Shown in pieces: positions 1-7,950 of a stretch of DNA of 64,000 nucleotides. Both the position numbers and the translations under genes were made by a program. The DNA is from Acetobacter sp. (GTDB lineage Bacteria; Pseudomonadota; Alphaproteobacteria; Acetobacterales; Acetobacteraceae): positions 992,001 to 1,056,000 of the forward strand of contig NZ_JAKVME010000001.1 in assembly GCF_022483985.1 (NCBI RefSeq). The letters run 5' to 3'. The notes under the pieces are model-generated. The model was not told the DNA's origin, did no database searches, and worked only from the letters and a program-made list of their open reading frames with translations. Position 1 is the first letter of the stretch. The number at the start of each line of letters is the position of its first letter.

Positions 1-183
1 TGCAAACGCCACTATAAATCTATATTGCGTGGCTTATAAATGGTGGGATACTGTCGTGTTTCTGGGTTATTCATAGTATCGAATATCTGGCTCCATGATG
101 ATCTTGCGTTGAAAACAGTGCTTATAAAATCAACAGATTCCTGAAATGGTCTGTTGTGATACCAACAGGGTGAGACTTGGGAC

Positions 184-675
184 ATGGCTAGAAAACCGAC
201 CAAAGAAGTCAAGACAGCTTCGACGGCTACACGACAGGCTCCGCGGCAGAAGGCAGAACCTGCAGCAGCAAAGAAGCGTGCCAAGGTAGTTGCTGAAGAA
301 CCGGCAGCGAAGCCTCGCGCGAAACAGCGCGTTGCGCCAGCCGTGAAAGCGGCACCAAAAACCACCGCCAAGGCTGCACCCAAGAAGGCAGTCGTCGCCC
401 CGGTTTCTGCAAAGCCCGTCAGAAAGACGGCTGAACCCAAAGCGGCTGTACAGACGCCTCGTGCAACGAAAAGCACGACAAAGCCTGCAAGCCGGAAGCC
501 GGAAGCCGTGACCAAGTTGTCCGCTGTGGACAAGCTGCGTATCACTCAGGAAACACGCAAGCAGAAGCGTCTGGATCGTCTCGCTTCTGAAAAAGAGACC
601 GCTGCAACCAAGCGTCCTGCTTCACGCGCCCGGGCGACGGCAACGACAGCAGCCCGTAAGCCGCGCCGCGTCTGA
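184..675 (+). CDS. Histone H1-like Lys/Ala/Pro-rich basic protein
   Basis: The 163-residue product is built almost entirely of Ala, Lys, Arg, Pro and Thr. Repeated AAxK/PKKA-type segments resemble the tails of bacterial histone H1-like (Hc1/AlgP-like) DNA-binding proteins. There is no signal peptide or membrane segment, so it is probably a cytoplasmic nucleoid or RNA-associated protein. The only less repetitive part is residues 110-135, a short predicted helix with several Arg and Gln. ATG 184 follows GGTGAG about nine bases upstream. The gene converges on the flagellar genes, and a strong hairpin lies between them. Low-complexity composition limits any functional claim beyond nucleic-acid binding. 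Confidence 0.7.
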   Translation: MARKPTKEVKTASTATRQAPRQKAEPAAAKKRAKVVAEEPAAKPRAKQRVAPAVKAAPKTTAKAAPKKAVVAPVSAKPVRKTAEPKAAVQTPRATKSTTKPASRKPEAVTKLSAVDKLRITQETRKQKRLDRLASEKETAATKRPASRARATATTAARKPRRV

Positions 676-694
676 TATATATTTCGCACTTCAT

Positions 695-734
695 GAAAAA
701 GCCTCTTTTCCTGTATTGGAAAAGAGGCTTTTTC
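695..734. terminator. Bidirectional rho-independent terminator
   Basis: A perfect 15-bp stem (695-709 with 720-734) encloses a 10-base loop. It has an A-run on its left and a T-run on its right edge, so it can terminate both the basic-protein gene (+) and the flagellar gene arriving on minus. Confidence 0.9.
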
Positions 735-760
735 ATTTAAATACCCGTAACGGCCGAAAA

Positions 761-1165
761 CTAAATGTTTTTGCGGTAAGCATTCCCAGTGAAAGAGCGT
801 GCCGCGTTGTATGACCCATTTTTGCCATAATGGGTTTTATTTCCTGGAGGAGATAGGGAAGCCGTCAGAAGTTCCACAATGTGCTTCTGTGCGATCATGG
901 CCTGCTGAAGCAGTGCACGGTTCTGCTCAACCGTACGATTTAATTTTTCCGTAGCAAGCGGTAACTCTTCCGAGCAGCATGTTTTTTCTGGCTCTTCGGC
1001 TGACTTGCGACACCTGATGGTGAGATCGTTTAGCTGCGCCAGAATAGCTTCCTTGCGTTTGAGAAGAGCCACGACGGCAGGCATATTGCCCGTCTGCAAG
1101 AACACATTTTCTTCTTCCAGCAAGGCATTTGCCTTTTCGATGACGGTAATGGCCTGATCCGTCAT
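761..1165 (-). CDS. FlgN-like flagellar chaperone protein
   Basis: The 134-residue protein is largely helical and rich in Glu, Leu and Lys, with a coiled-coil N-terminal half. This is the character of FlgN-type chaperones, which bind hook-associated proteins before export. There is no signal peptide. The ATG overlaps the end of the rod-binding-protein gene by four bases, so it is the last gene of a translationally coupled flgI-flgJ-like-flgN-like unit. The family assignment rests on position, size and helical composition rather than on a sharp motif. Confidence 0.6.
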   Translation of the reverse strand: MTDQAITVIEKANALLEEENVFLQTGNMPAVVALLKRKEAILAQLNDLTIRCRKSAEEPEKTCCSEELPLATEKLNRTVEQNRALLQQAMIAQKHIVELLTASLSPPGNKTHYGKNGSYNAARSFTGNAYRKNI

Positions 1166-1479
1166 TTTCCTGATCCTTTTTCCTGCATTTCAAGCATCTG
1201 GTGATACACGGCCGGAGCCAGCCCCAGCCCGCCGTTCTTCTCTATCTGCTTCGACATCTCTGTCGTCAGCATGGGGCGGAAGCTGGACTCCCCGACACCG
1301 CCGCCGAAAAAACCCTTTGACGTATCAATCGTATCGAACATCGGCTGAAGCATTTGGCCGACCGTCATGGCCTCAAAGTCAGTAGCGGTTTTCCATATTT
1401 TCGGATCTACCGCTTTCGTTGGAGTTGCTCCCTGTACTCCATAGCCGGGAGCAGCAACATTTTTTATTTCATTGCTCAT
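1162..1479 (-). CDS. Rod-binding protein, FlgJ N-terminal-domain type
   Basis: The product has 105 residues. The central part (about 30-95) carries the typical FlgJ rod-binding pattern: a helix with FEAMTVGQML, then a glycine-rich stretch ending in SSFRPMLTTEMSKQI, then GGLGLAPAVYHQM. FlgJ N-terminal domains cap the growing periplasmic rod. The C-terminal muramidase domain of enterobacterial FlgJ is absent, as in most alphaproteobacteria. The gene overlaps FlgI upstream and the FlgN-like gene downstream by four bases each, which implies coupled translation. Confidence 0.85.
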   Translation of the reverse strand: MSNEIKNVAAPGYGVQGATPTKAVDPKIWKTATDFEAMTVGQMLQPMFDTIDTSKGFFGGGVGESSFRPMLTTEMSKQIEKNGGLGLAPAVYHQMLEMQEKGSGK

Positions 1480-2624
1480 CTGACCTCCAGATCGGCTTGC
1501 AGGGCTCCATCGGCTTTGATGGCCTGAAGAATCGAAATCATGTCACGAGGGCCCACTCCCAGTGCGTTCAGGCCAGAAACGAGGTCGCTAAGAGCCGGGC
1601 CATTTCTCAGTATGCCCAGTTTGGCGTTGTTGCCGTTATTGACGTTGATGCTGGTTCGCGGGGCAACTGTTGTGGTGCCGTTCGACATCGGCCCGGGTTG
1701 CGACACTATCGGGGTTTCAGTGACCTGAATGGTCAGGTTGCCTTGGGCAATCGCGACTGTGCTGATGCGGACATCGTTGCCGATCACAATGGTTCCGCTG
1801 GCGTCGTCCACAACCACTTTCGCCAGCGTATCAGGCTCGACCAGAAGATCTCCGATCCGTGACAGCGCCGAAATATTGTCACGCAAAGTGAGATCAAGCG
1901 CTATGGTACGTGGATCCATGACGCGGGCGATATTGCCCACACTGCTGTTGATCACCTGAGCAACACGCCCCGCCGTCGTGAAGTCAGGGTTGCGCAAGGA
2001 GAGATGCATCTGCTTGCGATTGGCCAGATCAACCGGAACTTCTCTTTCCACGACGGCGCCATTGGCTATGTGACCATTGGTCGGGATGTTATGAACTATG
2101 GAGGCGGCCGCGCCTCGTGCGCTGAAGGCGTTAGTCGCCAGAGACCCTTGGGCGACAGCGTAAATCTCGCCGTCCGCCGCCATCAGCGGTGTGACAAGCA
2201 AGGTGCCGCCGGTCAGATCGCTTGCGTCGCCGGTCGCCGAGACGGTGACATCGATTCGCCCGCCTCCATGTGAAAAAGCTGGTAGATCGGCCGTCACCAT
2301 GACAGCCGCCACATCATGCGTCTGGAGCTGAATTTCACGATCACGGATATTCACGCCCAGACGGTTGAGCATACTGATGAGTGTTTCACGGGTAAAAAGA
2401 ACGTTTGTCAGTTTGTCGCCGGTCCCATGCAGGCCGACGACAAGACCGTAACCAATCAACTGGTTTGTTCTGACCCCTTCAAAGTCAGCGATATCCTTGA
2501 TGCGTACAAGCGCCGCATTGGCGGCAAAAGACTGAATCAACAGGAAGCCTGCCAGAAACAGGGCAGACAGAAGAGGAAGCGTCTTTCGCTGCTCCCCGTC
2601 TGGCCTGCAAGAAAAAAAGGTCAT
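1476..2624 (-). CDS. flgI: Flagellar P-ring protein FlgI
   Basis: The 382-residue precursor has an N-terminal export signal ending near FAANA, followed by the FlgI-typical start of the mature protein (ALVRIKDIADFEGVR). The NQLIGYGLVVGLHGTGD motif follows, and the C-terminal region has GVGPRDMISILQAIKADGALQ. FlgI monomers form the peptidoglycan-level P ring around the flagellar rod. Length and motif order match the complete family. It is the first gene of a minus-strand unit and is transcribed divergently from fliX across a 147-bp intergenic space. Confidence 0.96.
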   Translation of the reverse strand: MTFFSCRPDGEQRKTLPLLSALFLAGFLLIQSFAANAALVRIKDIADFEGVRTNQLIGYGLVVGLHGTGDKLTNVLFTRETLISMLNRLGVNIRDREIQLQTHDVAAVMVTADLPAFSHGGGRIDVTVSATGDASDLTGGTLLVTPLMAADGEIYAVAQGSLATNAFSARGAAASIVHNIPTNGHIANGAVVEREVPVDLANRKQMHLSLRNPDFTTAGRVAQVINSSVGNIARVMDPRTIALDLTLRDNISALSRIGDLLVEPDTLAKVVVDDASGTIVIGNDVRISTVAIAQGNLTIQVTETPIVSQPGPMSNGTTTVAPRTSINVNNGNNAKLGILRNGPALSDLVSGLNALGVGPRDMISILQAIKADGALQADLEVR

Positions 2625-2771
2625 GCCGCTCTTTGCCGCTCGTCAATGTTTCGAGCGCACACTATCGACGCGAAGAGCAAACAATTCCTGAACGAGCAGC
2701 GGCAAAGCGTTGTTCAGAGCTTTGAGGCTGAACTGCATGGGGTCGGATGTGTGAGCCCTGGGAGGTGCAAC

Positions 2772-3209
2772 GTGAACAGAATTGGCGCGATCGGTTATGT
2801 GAGCCGGAGAAAACCCCTGACGCAGACGCGTCAGTCAAAGGAGCTTTCAGCCTTTTCAGTGCCTTCCGAGCAGGAAGTCGTGAGTGAGCAGCCTGTGGCG
2901 TCTGTTTCGGCACCCTGCCTTCTGTCGCTTCAGGAGAGCGAGGTTCCGATTCAGCCTCGCTCGGAAAGGCAGATGGTCGTTGAGTGGGGAGGGGAGGCGC
3001 TGGAGGCATTGAAAAAACTTCAGATCGCCTTTCTGGAAGGCAAGACCGGCACAATGACGCTTCTCTCTGAACTGGAAGAAATTTCCGAACGATCACCTCT
3101 GGTCCAGTTGCCCGCGTTCAGAGCTCTGACGACATCCATAAAGGTGCGTGTCGCCATCGAAACGGCCAAAATGAAGCGTCTCGCTGCGCATGTGCGGAAG
3201 ACGCAATGA
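2772..3209 (+). CDS. fliX: Flagellar assembly regulator FliX
   Basis: A 145-residue protein starts at GTG 2772 and is preceded by a perfect GGAGG six bases upstream. The N-terminus VNRIGAIGYVSR and the C-terminal helical half (EALEALKKLQIAFLEGK onward) match class II flagellar assembly regulator FliX. In Caulobacter this protein works with the sigma-54 activator FlbD to couple basal-body assembly to transcription. The open frame runs much further upstream, but that part is antisense to flgI and lacks a ribosome-binding site. Its divergent position from flgI is the usual alphaproteobacterial arrangement. No flbD is visible here. Confidence 0.85.
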   Translation: MNRIGAIGYVSRRKPLTQTRQSKELSAFSVPSEQEVVSEQPVASVSAPCLLSLQESEVPIQPRSERQMVVEWGGEALEALKKLQIAFLEGKTGTMTLLSELEEISERSPLVQLPAFRALTTSIKVRVAIETAKMKRLAAHVRKTQ

Positions 3210-3364
3210 ACACGGGAAATGGCTGGCTGATCCGGGCCGCCGAAAATTATGCGACAGAAATGTTTCACAGAAAAAAGTGGATTCGCGCTTGGCTGTCTCT
3301 GTCCCCGCGGGTATAAGCCGCGCATTCGTCAGGGGGCTATGCCTCAGGGAACGGAGACAATATT

Positions 3365-3778
3365 ATGCTTACACTTCCTCCGGATTATGTGCCTTCAGAC
3401 AAAGAAGAGTTCATGAATCCCCTGCAGGTTGAATATTTTCGCCAGAAACTTGTGAAATGGCGCAATGAACTGCTGAAAGAAGCAGGCGGTACGCTCGCCA
3501 GCCTTTCCGAAGGTGGCATTCACGAGGCCGACGTGACGGATCGCGCCAGCGTCGAAACGGATCGTGCTCTTGAACTCCGCACGCGTGATCGCGCCCGCAA
3601 GCTGATCGGCAAGATCAATCAGGCGCTGCTGCGTATCGAGAACAATGCCTATGGATATTGCGAGGAGACGGGCGAGCCTATCGGGCTCAAGCGTCTCGAA
3701 GCGCGTCCGATTGCCACTCTGTCGATCGAGGCGCAGGAGCGTCATGAGCGGATGGAGAAGATTCATCGCGACGACTGA
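3365..3778 (+). CDS. dksA: RNA polymerase-binding transcription factor DksA
   Basis: The 137-residue DksA has an N-terminal segment LPPDYVPSDKEEFMNP, a coiled-coil (about 25-95) with the D-x-x-D tip region (EADVTDRASVETD), and a C-terminal globular part YGYCEETGEPIGLKRLEARP. DksA binds the RNA polymerase secondary channel and potentiates ppGpp. Only one cysteine remains of the four-cysteine zinc site of E. coli DksA. The whole zinc site is often reduced in alphaproteobacteria, so this is likely a zinc-independent form. The start at 3365 keeps the conserved N-terminal motif. A strong terminator follows. Confidence 0.95.
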   Translation: MLTLPPDYVPSDKEEFMNPLQVEYFRQKLVKWRNELLKEAGGTLASLSEGGIHEADVTDRASVETDRALELRTRDRARKLIGKINQALLRIENNAYGYCEETGEPIGLKRLEARPIATLSIEAQERHERMEKIHRDD

Positions 3779-3785
3779 AACCGCG

Positions 3786-3816
3786 TGGGGAACAAAAAAT
3801 GTTCCCCAAGGTTTTT
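3786..3816 (+). terminator. Rho-independent terminator after dksA
   Basis: A GGGGAAC/GTTCCCC stem (3787-3793 with 3801-3807) encloses an A-rich loop. A run of five T follows at 3812-3816, shortly after the dksA stop. Confidence 0.88.
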
Positions 3817-3863
3817 AGGGGGTTGCCGTCGTCACGTTCTGACGGTAGGAAGCACCCGCAGGC

Positions 3864-3938
<75 letters not shown>

Positions 3939-3970
3939 GTTTCCTGCAAATTCCATATCAGCGACATTAT

Positions 3971-4020
3971 AAAATGTTCTCCAGAACATTTTCAGTCTCT
4001 GAAAATAATCAAAATATAAT
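3971..4020 (+). promoter_or_regulatory. Putative promoter with overlapping operator-like inverted repeat
   Basis: A perfect inverted repeat with 10-bp arms (AAAATGTTCT and AGAACATTTT, two-base spacer) occupies 3971-3992. A TATAAT hexamer lies at 4015-4020. The -35 position for this hexamer falls at about 3991-3997, at the right edge of the repeat, so a repressor bound here would block the promoter. The surrounding 60 bases are very AT-rich compared with the genes. The likely target is the MATE gene downstream. Confidence 0.5.
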
Positions 4021-4130
4021 ATATTATATGCACATCATCGTGCCTGAATCCGGGTGCCTTGAGCCCAATAATGCAGACCATCATTCAGGATGGTTTTCCC
4101 CGGAAGTATCGAAGCGGTGAGCGACACATA

Positions 4131-5525
4131 ATGCCGAGGGAAGCTCTCTCCATCCAGAAGCCGGAATCCTTTGACAGCCCACATCAGGGAGACGACACCG
4201 CCGCGCGGACACTGGTGAAGCCTTTCCTCCTCTTCATGCTGCCGGTTCTGATGGACTGTGTTCTGCAATCCATCGCAAGCACAATCGGCAACATGTATAT
4301 CGGGCGTCTGCTGGGCGCCGAGGATCTGGCGGCGGCAAGCACATTCTACCCGTTATTGTTGATTCTCGTTTCGTGCGGCGTGGGGCTCGGGTCCGGAGCC
4401 AGCGTTCTTGTCGGGCAGCTATGGGGGGCGGGCCATCCGGAGCGTGCGCGCGCCATGGCGTCCGCTGCCGTGGCGGTCGCAATCGTACTGGGCGCTCTTG
4501 TGGCGATCGCCGGACAATGGGCCGTGTGGCCCATGCTCCGTCTGTTCAGCGTGCCTGCCAACATCACCGATCACGCCGCCCAGTATTGCCGGGTCTTTCT
4601 GGCAGGAACGCCAGCCCTGATTCTGGTGGTGACCGTGGCGATCACGCTGCGTGGAGCCGGGGACAATATCCGGCCGCTTGTCATGATGGGTTTGCAGATC
4701 GTCGTTTCCCTTATCGTCACGCCCATCCTGCTGACATCCTCGATGGGACTTTCCGGAGCTGCTGTTGCCGCCATTCTCGGGTGGGTGCTCGCGCTTCTGC
4801 TGGCGGGGCTATGGCTGAGACGGTCCGGACATGAACTTGCTCCGGGACAGGGAATGCTGAGGGAGTTTGTGCCGGAACGTCAGGTTCTCTGGTCTGTAAT
4901 CCGCCTCGGTTTTCCGGCAATGGTCGAAGTCGCCACTCAGGGGCTTGCCGAGATCGTTCTGGTCGGCCGGATCAATGGGTTCGGGTCCGAGATGACGGCG
5001 GCGTATGGTCTGTTCACACAGACCCTGACCTATATCGAATATCCGGGTATGGCTGTCGGCATAACGGTTTCCGTCATGTGCTCCCATGCCATCGGAGCGC
5101 GAAATCCGCAGCGGGCACGGGACATCCTGCGGGTCGGGTTTCTGGTCGGGCTGATCATGACGGGTACGCTGGCGGCAATCGTCACGCTGATCCCGGAAAC
5201 GGTGTCGCTGCTGTTTACGTCAAACCCGCACGTCATAGCGCTGGCCTCACATGCTTTCAGAGCCGTCATGGGCAGCGCGGTGCTTCTTTCACTGGGAGGC
5301 GTGCTGGGTTCGGCCATGCGGGCTAGCGGTGATTCCGTCGCGCCAATGGTCATCATGCTGGGCTGCATTGCGTTCGTGGAGTTGCCCGCAGGCTACCTCT
5401 TTGCGCATTATTACGGCTCATGGGGCGTATGGTTTGGCTATACATCCAGCTTTGCTGCGGTCTTTCTGGCCACATGGGCGTACTGGGCCATACGCTGGCG
5501 ACATCGCCCGCTGCTGCCGGTGTAA
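4131..5525 (+). CDS. MATE-family multidrug/sodium antiporter
   Basis: From ATG 4131 the product has 464 residues with about 12 hydrophobic segments in two similar halves. It begins ARTLVKPFLLFMLPVLMDCVLQ, a typical MatE N-terminus. Each half contains the family's G-rich helix with the conserved acidic and loop pattern (for example GLGSGASVLVGQLWGAGHPERA and its counterpart CSHAIGARNPQRA). MATE proteins export cationic drugs or other organics in exchange for Na+ or H+. An in-frame TTG at 4059 would add 24 residues without a clear ribosome-binding site; ATG 4131 has only a weak GGTGAG upstream, so the start is uncertain. Regulation is suggested by the upstream inverted repeat. Confidence 0.88.
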   Translation: MPREALSIQKPESFDSPHQGDDTAARTLVKPFLLFMLPVLMDCVLQSIASTIGNMYIGRLLGAEDLAAASTFYPLLLILVSCGVGLGSGASVLVGQLWGAGHPERARAMASAAVAVAIVLGALVAIAGQWAVWPMLRLFSVPANITDHAAQYCRVFLAGTPALILVVTVAITLRGAGDNIRPLVMMGLQIVVSLIVTPILLTSSMGLSGAAVAAILGWVLALLLAGLWLRRSGHELAPGQGMLREFVPERQVLWSVIRLGFPAMVEVATQGLAEIVLVGRINGFGSEMTAAYGLFTQTLTYIEYPGMAVGITVSVMCSHAIGARNPQRARDILRVGFLVGLIMTGTLAAIVTLIPETVSLLFTSNPHVIALASHAFRAVMGSAVLLSLGGVLGSAMRASGDSVAPMVIMLGCIAFVELPAGYLFAHYYGSWGVWFGYTSSFAAVFLATWAYWAIRWRHRPLLPV

Positions 5526-5556
5526 TGAGAAGTGCGTGACGGAAACTATTTTGTTA

Positions 5557-5571
5557 AGAATAAGTTATTCT
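5557..5571. repeat. Short perfect inverted repeat upstream of the sensor gene
   Basis: AGAATAA and TTATTCT arms flank a single central G in an AT-rich stretch between the MATE gene and the sensor gene. It could be an operator or part of the sensor operon promoter. It is too short to be sure. Confidence 0.3.
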
Positions 5572-5631
5572 GTTACCCTTCAACGAAGTCACACGGCATT
5601 GCGCGTCTGAGCCTAGAGGAACACGAAGCTT

Positions 5632-7950
5632 TTGGTTGCGAATGAGATAGTCGATCCGACAGAACAGAAAGACGTGTCCCTGCGTCAGAAGTTCATTCAG
5701 GTCGTGGTGCCTGTTGCGACAGTGCTGCTTATTCTTCTGGCGATTGGTGGCATCGGTTGGCACAACTACCGTACCACGCGCGCGGGTGTGCTGAATCTGA
5801 CGCATGACCTGCTAGAGTCCGTGCAGCGGTATGTTGTGCAGGATGTGACCGGTTATATGGGGGCGGCCACTCTGGGCGGCTCCTTCGCGCAGGATTTCAT
5901 CGGTCATGCGCCTGTTACCGTAACCCGGGGCGCTTTCTACTCCTATGGCGCGACGATGCTGCGTCTCGTTCCGCAGATTCAGTCCTATTACATGGGCGAT
6001 CAGAACGGCGGCTTTCTGCTGGTCGAGCGGGGGCCGGACGGAAAAGGCCTCGAATATACCGAGTTGCAGGTCGTCAACGGAAAAGCGATTTTTCATCACG
6101 ACTTTTATGATGAAAAAAGCCGGAAAATCCGGTCTGAAGAAAACACTTCAGACAATTATGATCCACGCATACGTCCCTGGTATCAGAACGCCCTGGAGAA
6201 AAAGGGATTTGCCTGGACCCCTCCCACAATTTACGAATCGACAAAACAGTTGGTCGTCACCGGCTCCGTGCCTCTTGTGGGGCAGGACGGTGTGCAGAGA
6301 GTTTTTGCGATCAATGTTTCGCTGAATGAGCTGAGTGACTTTCTGGATGCTCTGAAAATCAGCCAGAACGGCACGGCTATCATTCTGGACAGCAATGGCC
6401 GCATCATTGCCGGACACGGTTTTCAGTCGGTCGTCGAACGCTCTCAGGGCGATCCGGCCAGAATGACGCTTGACCCTGTGACGCAGGGAACTTTCAAGCG
6501 TGTCTACGACACCTACAGGGTGCGTGGCGTTGGTTCTCATCCGTTCCGTTATGGCGGCAAGAACTATATCGGCATGGTGCAGGCATTGCCCGCATCAGAC
6601 CACTGGGTTCTCCTGATTGTCGCTCCTGAAAACGATTTCGCGCGCTTTGCTCGGCAGAGTGGTCGGGAAAGCTTCAAGTTTTCGGTCATCATCATTGTGC
6701 TGGCAGGCGTTCTCGCCGGACTTCTCGCCCGGCAGGGACGCCGGACGGAACGCGTCACAAGAGAACTCAGGCGCGAAAAAACGCTGGCCGGCACGCAGAC
6801 TTCAGCCCTGCAACAGATTGCTGTCACGCCGGATCTGCTGAACGTCAACGGTGAGGCGTTGGCCCTGACGGAAGAGCTCGCCCGCGTCACCCAGTCACGA
6901 AAAACGTCCCTGTGGCGTCTGCTGCATGACGGCATGGGACTGATCTGTGAGGACAGTTTCGACTCCCGGCAGGAAGCCCATTCCGGTGGTTTCGATCTGG
7001 CCCGCAAGGACATGGAAGATTTTTTCAAGCTTGTGGACTCCGGTGCGCCTGTTGCGGTGCCGATGGCGGCAAAAGATGAGCGGACCGCACCGTATGAGCG
7101 CTTTGTCATGCGCGACAGCGGTACGTCTTCTCTGATGCTCTATCCCATCCGGGGCGCCAGCGGGGGCCATGCGGATATTGTAGGCGTCATAACGCTCGAA
7201 GACGCACCAGACCCGCTGTCCGTCAGCTATTTTCTGGAAATTGTCGCGTCGATCACGGCTATCCGTTTCGCAGGCATGGCGGAGCTGCCTGAGCCCGACA
7301 AGGCAGCAGAGACAGACTCTTCGGAAGTTCAGAAACTGCCCGCGCCGCGTTTCGATGCGGCACTCATGCAGACCACGAAAGCCTGCGGTGAAGTCGGTCA
7401 GGGACAGTTTCCCAGCGTGGCCGTGATGGTCGTCACCTTTTCCGACCCTGTCATGGAAAATGGAAGCGATGGTTCTGCGCTTCTCCCCCTGATTGACCGG
7501 ATTGCGTCTGAAGTTCAGGAAATCGCCAGACGTTACAGCCTGTTTTCCGTGAAAGTCGCGGGCCATCGGCTGATCTGCGTGGCGGGATGCACAAAGGAAG
7601 CTGATTCCACTGCGATCTGGAGGATGGCAGAAGCCGCTCTGGTGCTGCGTGAAACCTGCATGCTGCTTCTTTCCTCCGCCAATATCGAACCGATTTTCAG
7701 TATCGGCATGGATTATGGTCCCGCCATGGGTGGCGAGCTTGGCGCCGAGCCAAGAACTTTCAATCTGTGGGGAGAAGCGGTCACCCTCGCGGAACTCATG
7801 GCGCAGGGCGCGCCGGATGTCGGCACGATCGAAGTCACCGAACGGGTTTATCAGGCGCTGCGGGAACATTACCTGTTCCATAGCCGGGGTTCATTCTACG
7901 CGCCGAGCGCCGGCATAGGGCGGGTTTACGTACTCGCGACAAGACGGTGA
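5632..7950 (+). CDS. Membrane sensor: dCache domain plus degenerate class III nucleotide-cyclase domain
   Basis: The 772-residue protein starts at TTG 5632 behind an AGAGGAA site. TM1 is at about 22-44. A periplasmic dCache-like domain follows, with the typical YDPRIRPWYQNA motif near residue 178. TM2 is at about 350-367. A linker region of GAF-like size precedes a C-terminal class III cyclase homology domain (about 580-770). That domain keeps FSIGMDYGP and NLWGEAV, equivalent to RIGIHTGP and LFGDTVN. Key residues are replaced: the second metal Asp of the GD motif is His645, the transition-state Asn is Thr718 and the Arg is Leu722. It is therefore probably a pseudocyclase that signals by protein contact or ligand binding. 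The stop overlaps the permease gene by four bases, so the sensor and transporter are co-translated. Confidence 0.82.
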   Translation: MVANEIVDPTEQKDVSLRQKFIQVVVPVATVLLILLAIGGIGWHNYRTTRAGVLNLTHDLLESVQRYVVQDVTGYMGAATLGGSFAQDFIGHAPVTVTRGAFYSYGATMLRLVPQIQSYYMGDQNGGFLLVERGPDGKGLEYTELQVVNGKAIFHHDFYDEKSRKIRSEENTSDNYDPRIRPWYQNALEKKGFAWTPPTIYESTKQLVVTGSVPLVGQDGVQRVFAINVSLNELSDFLDALKISQNGTAIILDSNGRIIAGHGFQSVVERSQGDPARMTLDPVTQGTFKRVYDTYRVRGVGSHPFRYGGKNYIGMVQALPASDHWVLLIVAPENDFARFARQSGRESFKFSVIIIVLAGVLAGLLARQGRRTERVTRELRREKTLAGTQTSALQQIAVTPDLLNVNGEALALTEELARVTQSRKTSLWRLLHDGMGLICEDSFDSRQEAHSGGFDLARKDMEDFFKLVDSGAPVAVPMAAKDERTAPYERFVMRDSGTSSLMLYPIRGASGGHADIVGVITLEDAPDPLSVSYFLEIVASITAIRFAGMAELPEPDKAAETDSSEVQKLPAPRFDAALMQTTKACGEVGQGQFPSVAVMVVTFSDPVMENGSDGSALLPLIDRIASEVQEIARRYSLFSVKVAGHRLICVAGCTKEADSTAIWRMAEAALVLRETCMLLLSSANIEPIFSIGMDYGPAMGGELGAEPRTFNLWGEAVTLAELMAQGAPDVGTIEVTERVYQALREHYLFHSRGSFYAPSAGIGRVYVLATRR

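Noticed and set aside
12..545. 177-residue minus-strand frame antisense to the basic protein gene
   Set aside because: The Ala/Phe/Gly-rich translation mirrors the Lys/Ala codons of the real gene, and it has no family-like motif.
2316..2771. N-terminal extension of the FliX frame
   Set aside because: It lies over flgI on the opposite strand. GTG 2772 has an ideal GGAGG and gives the family N-terminus.
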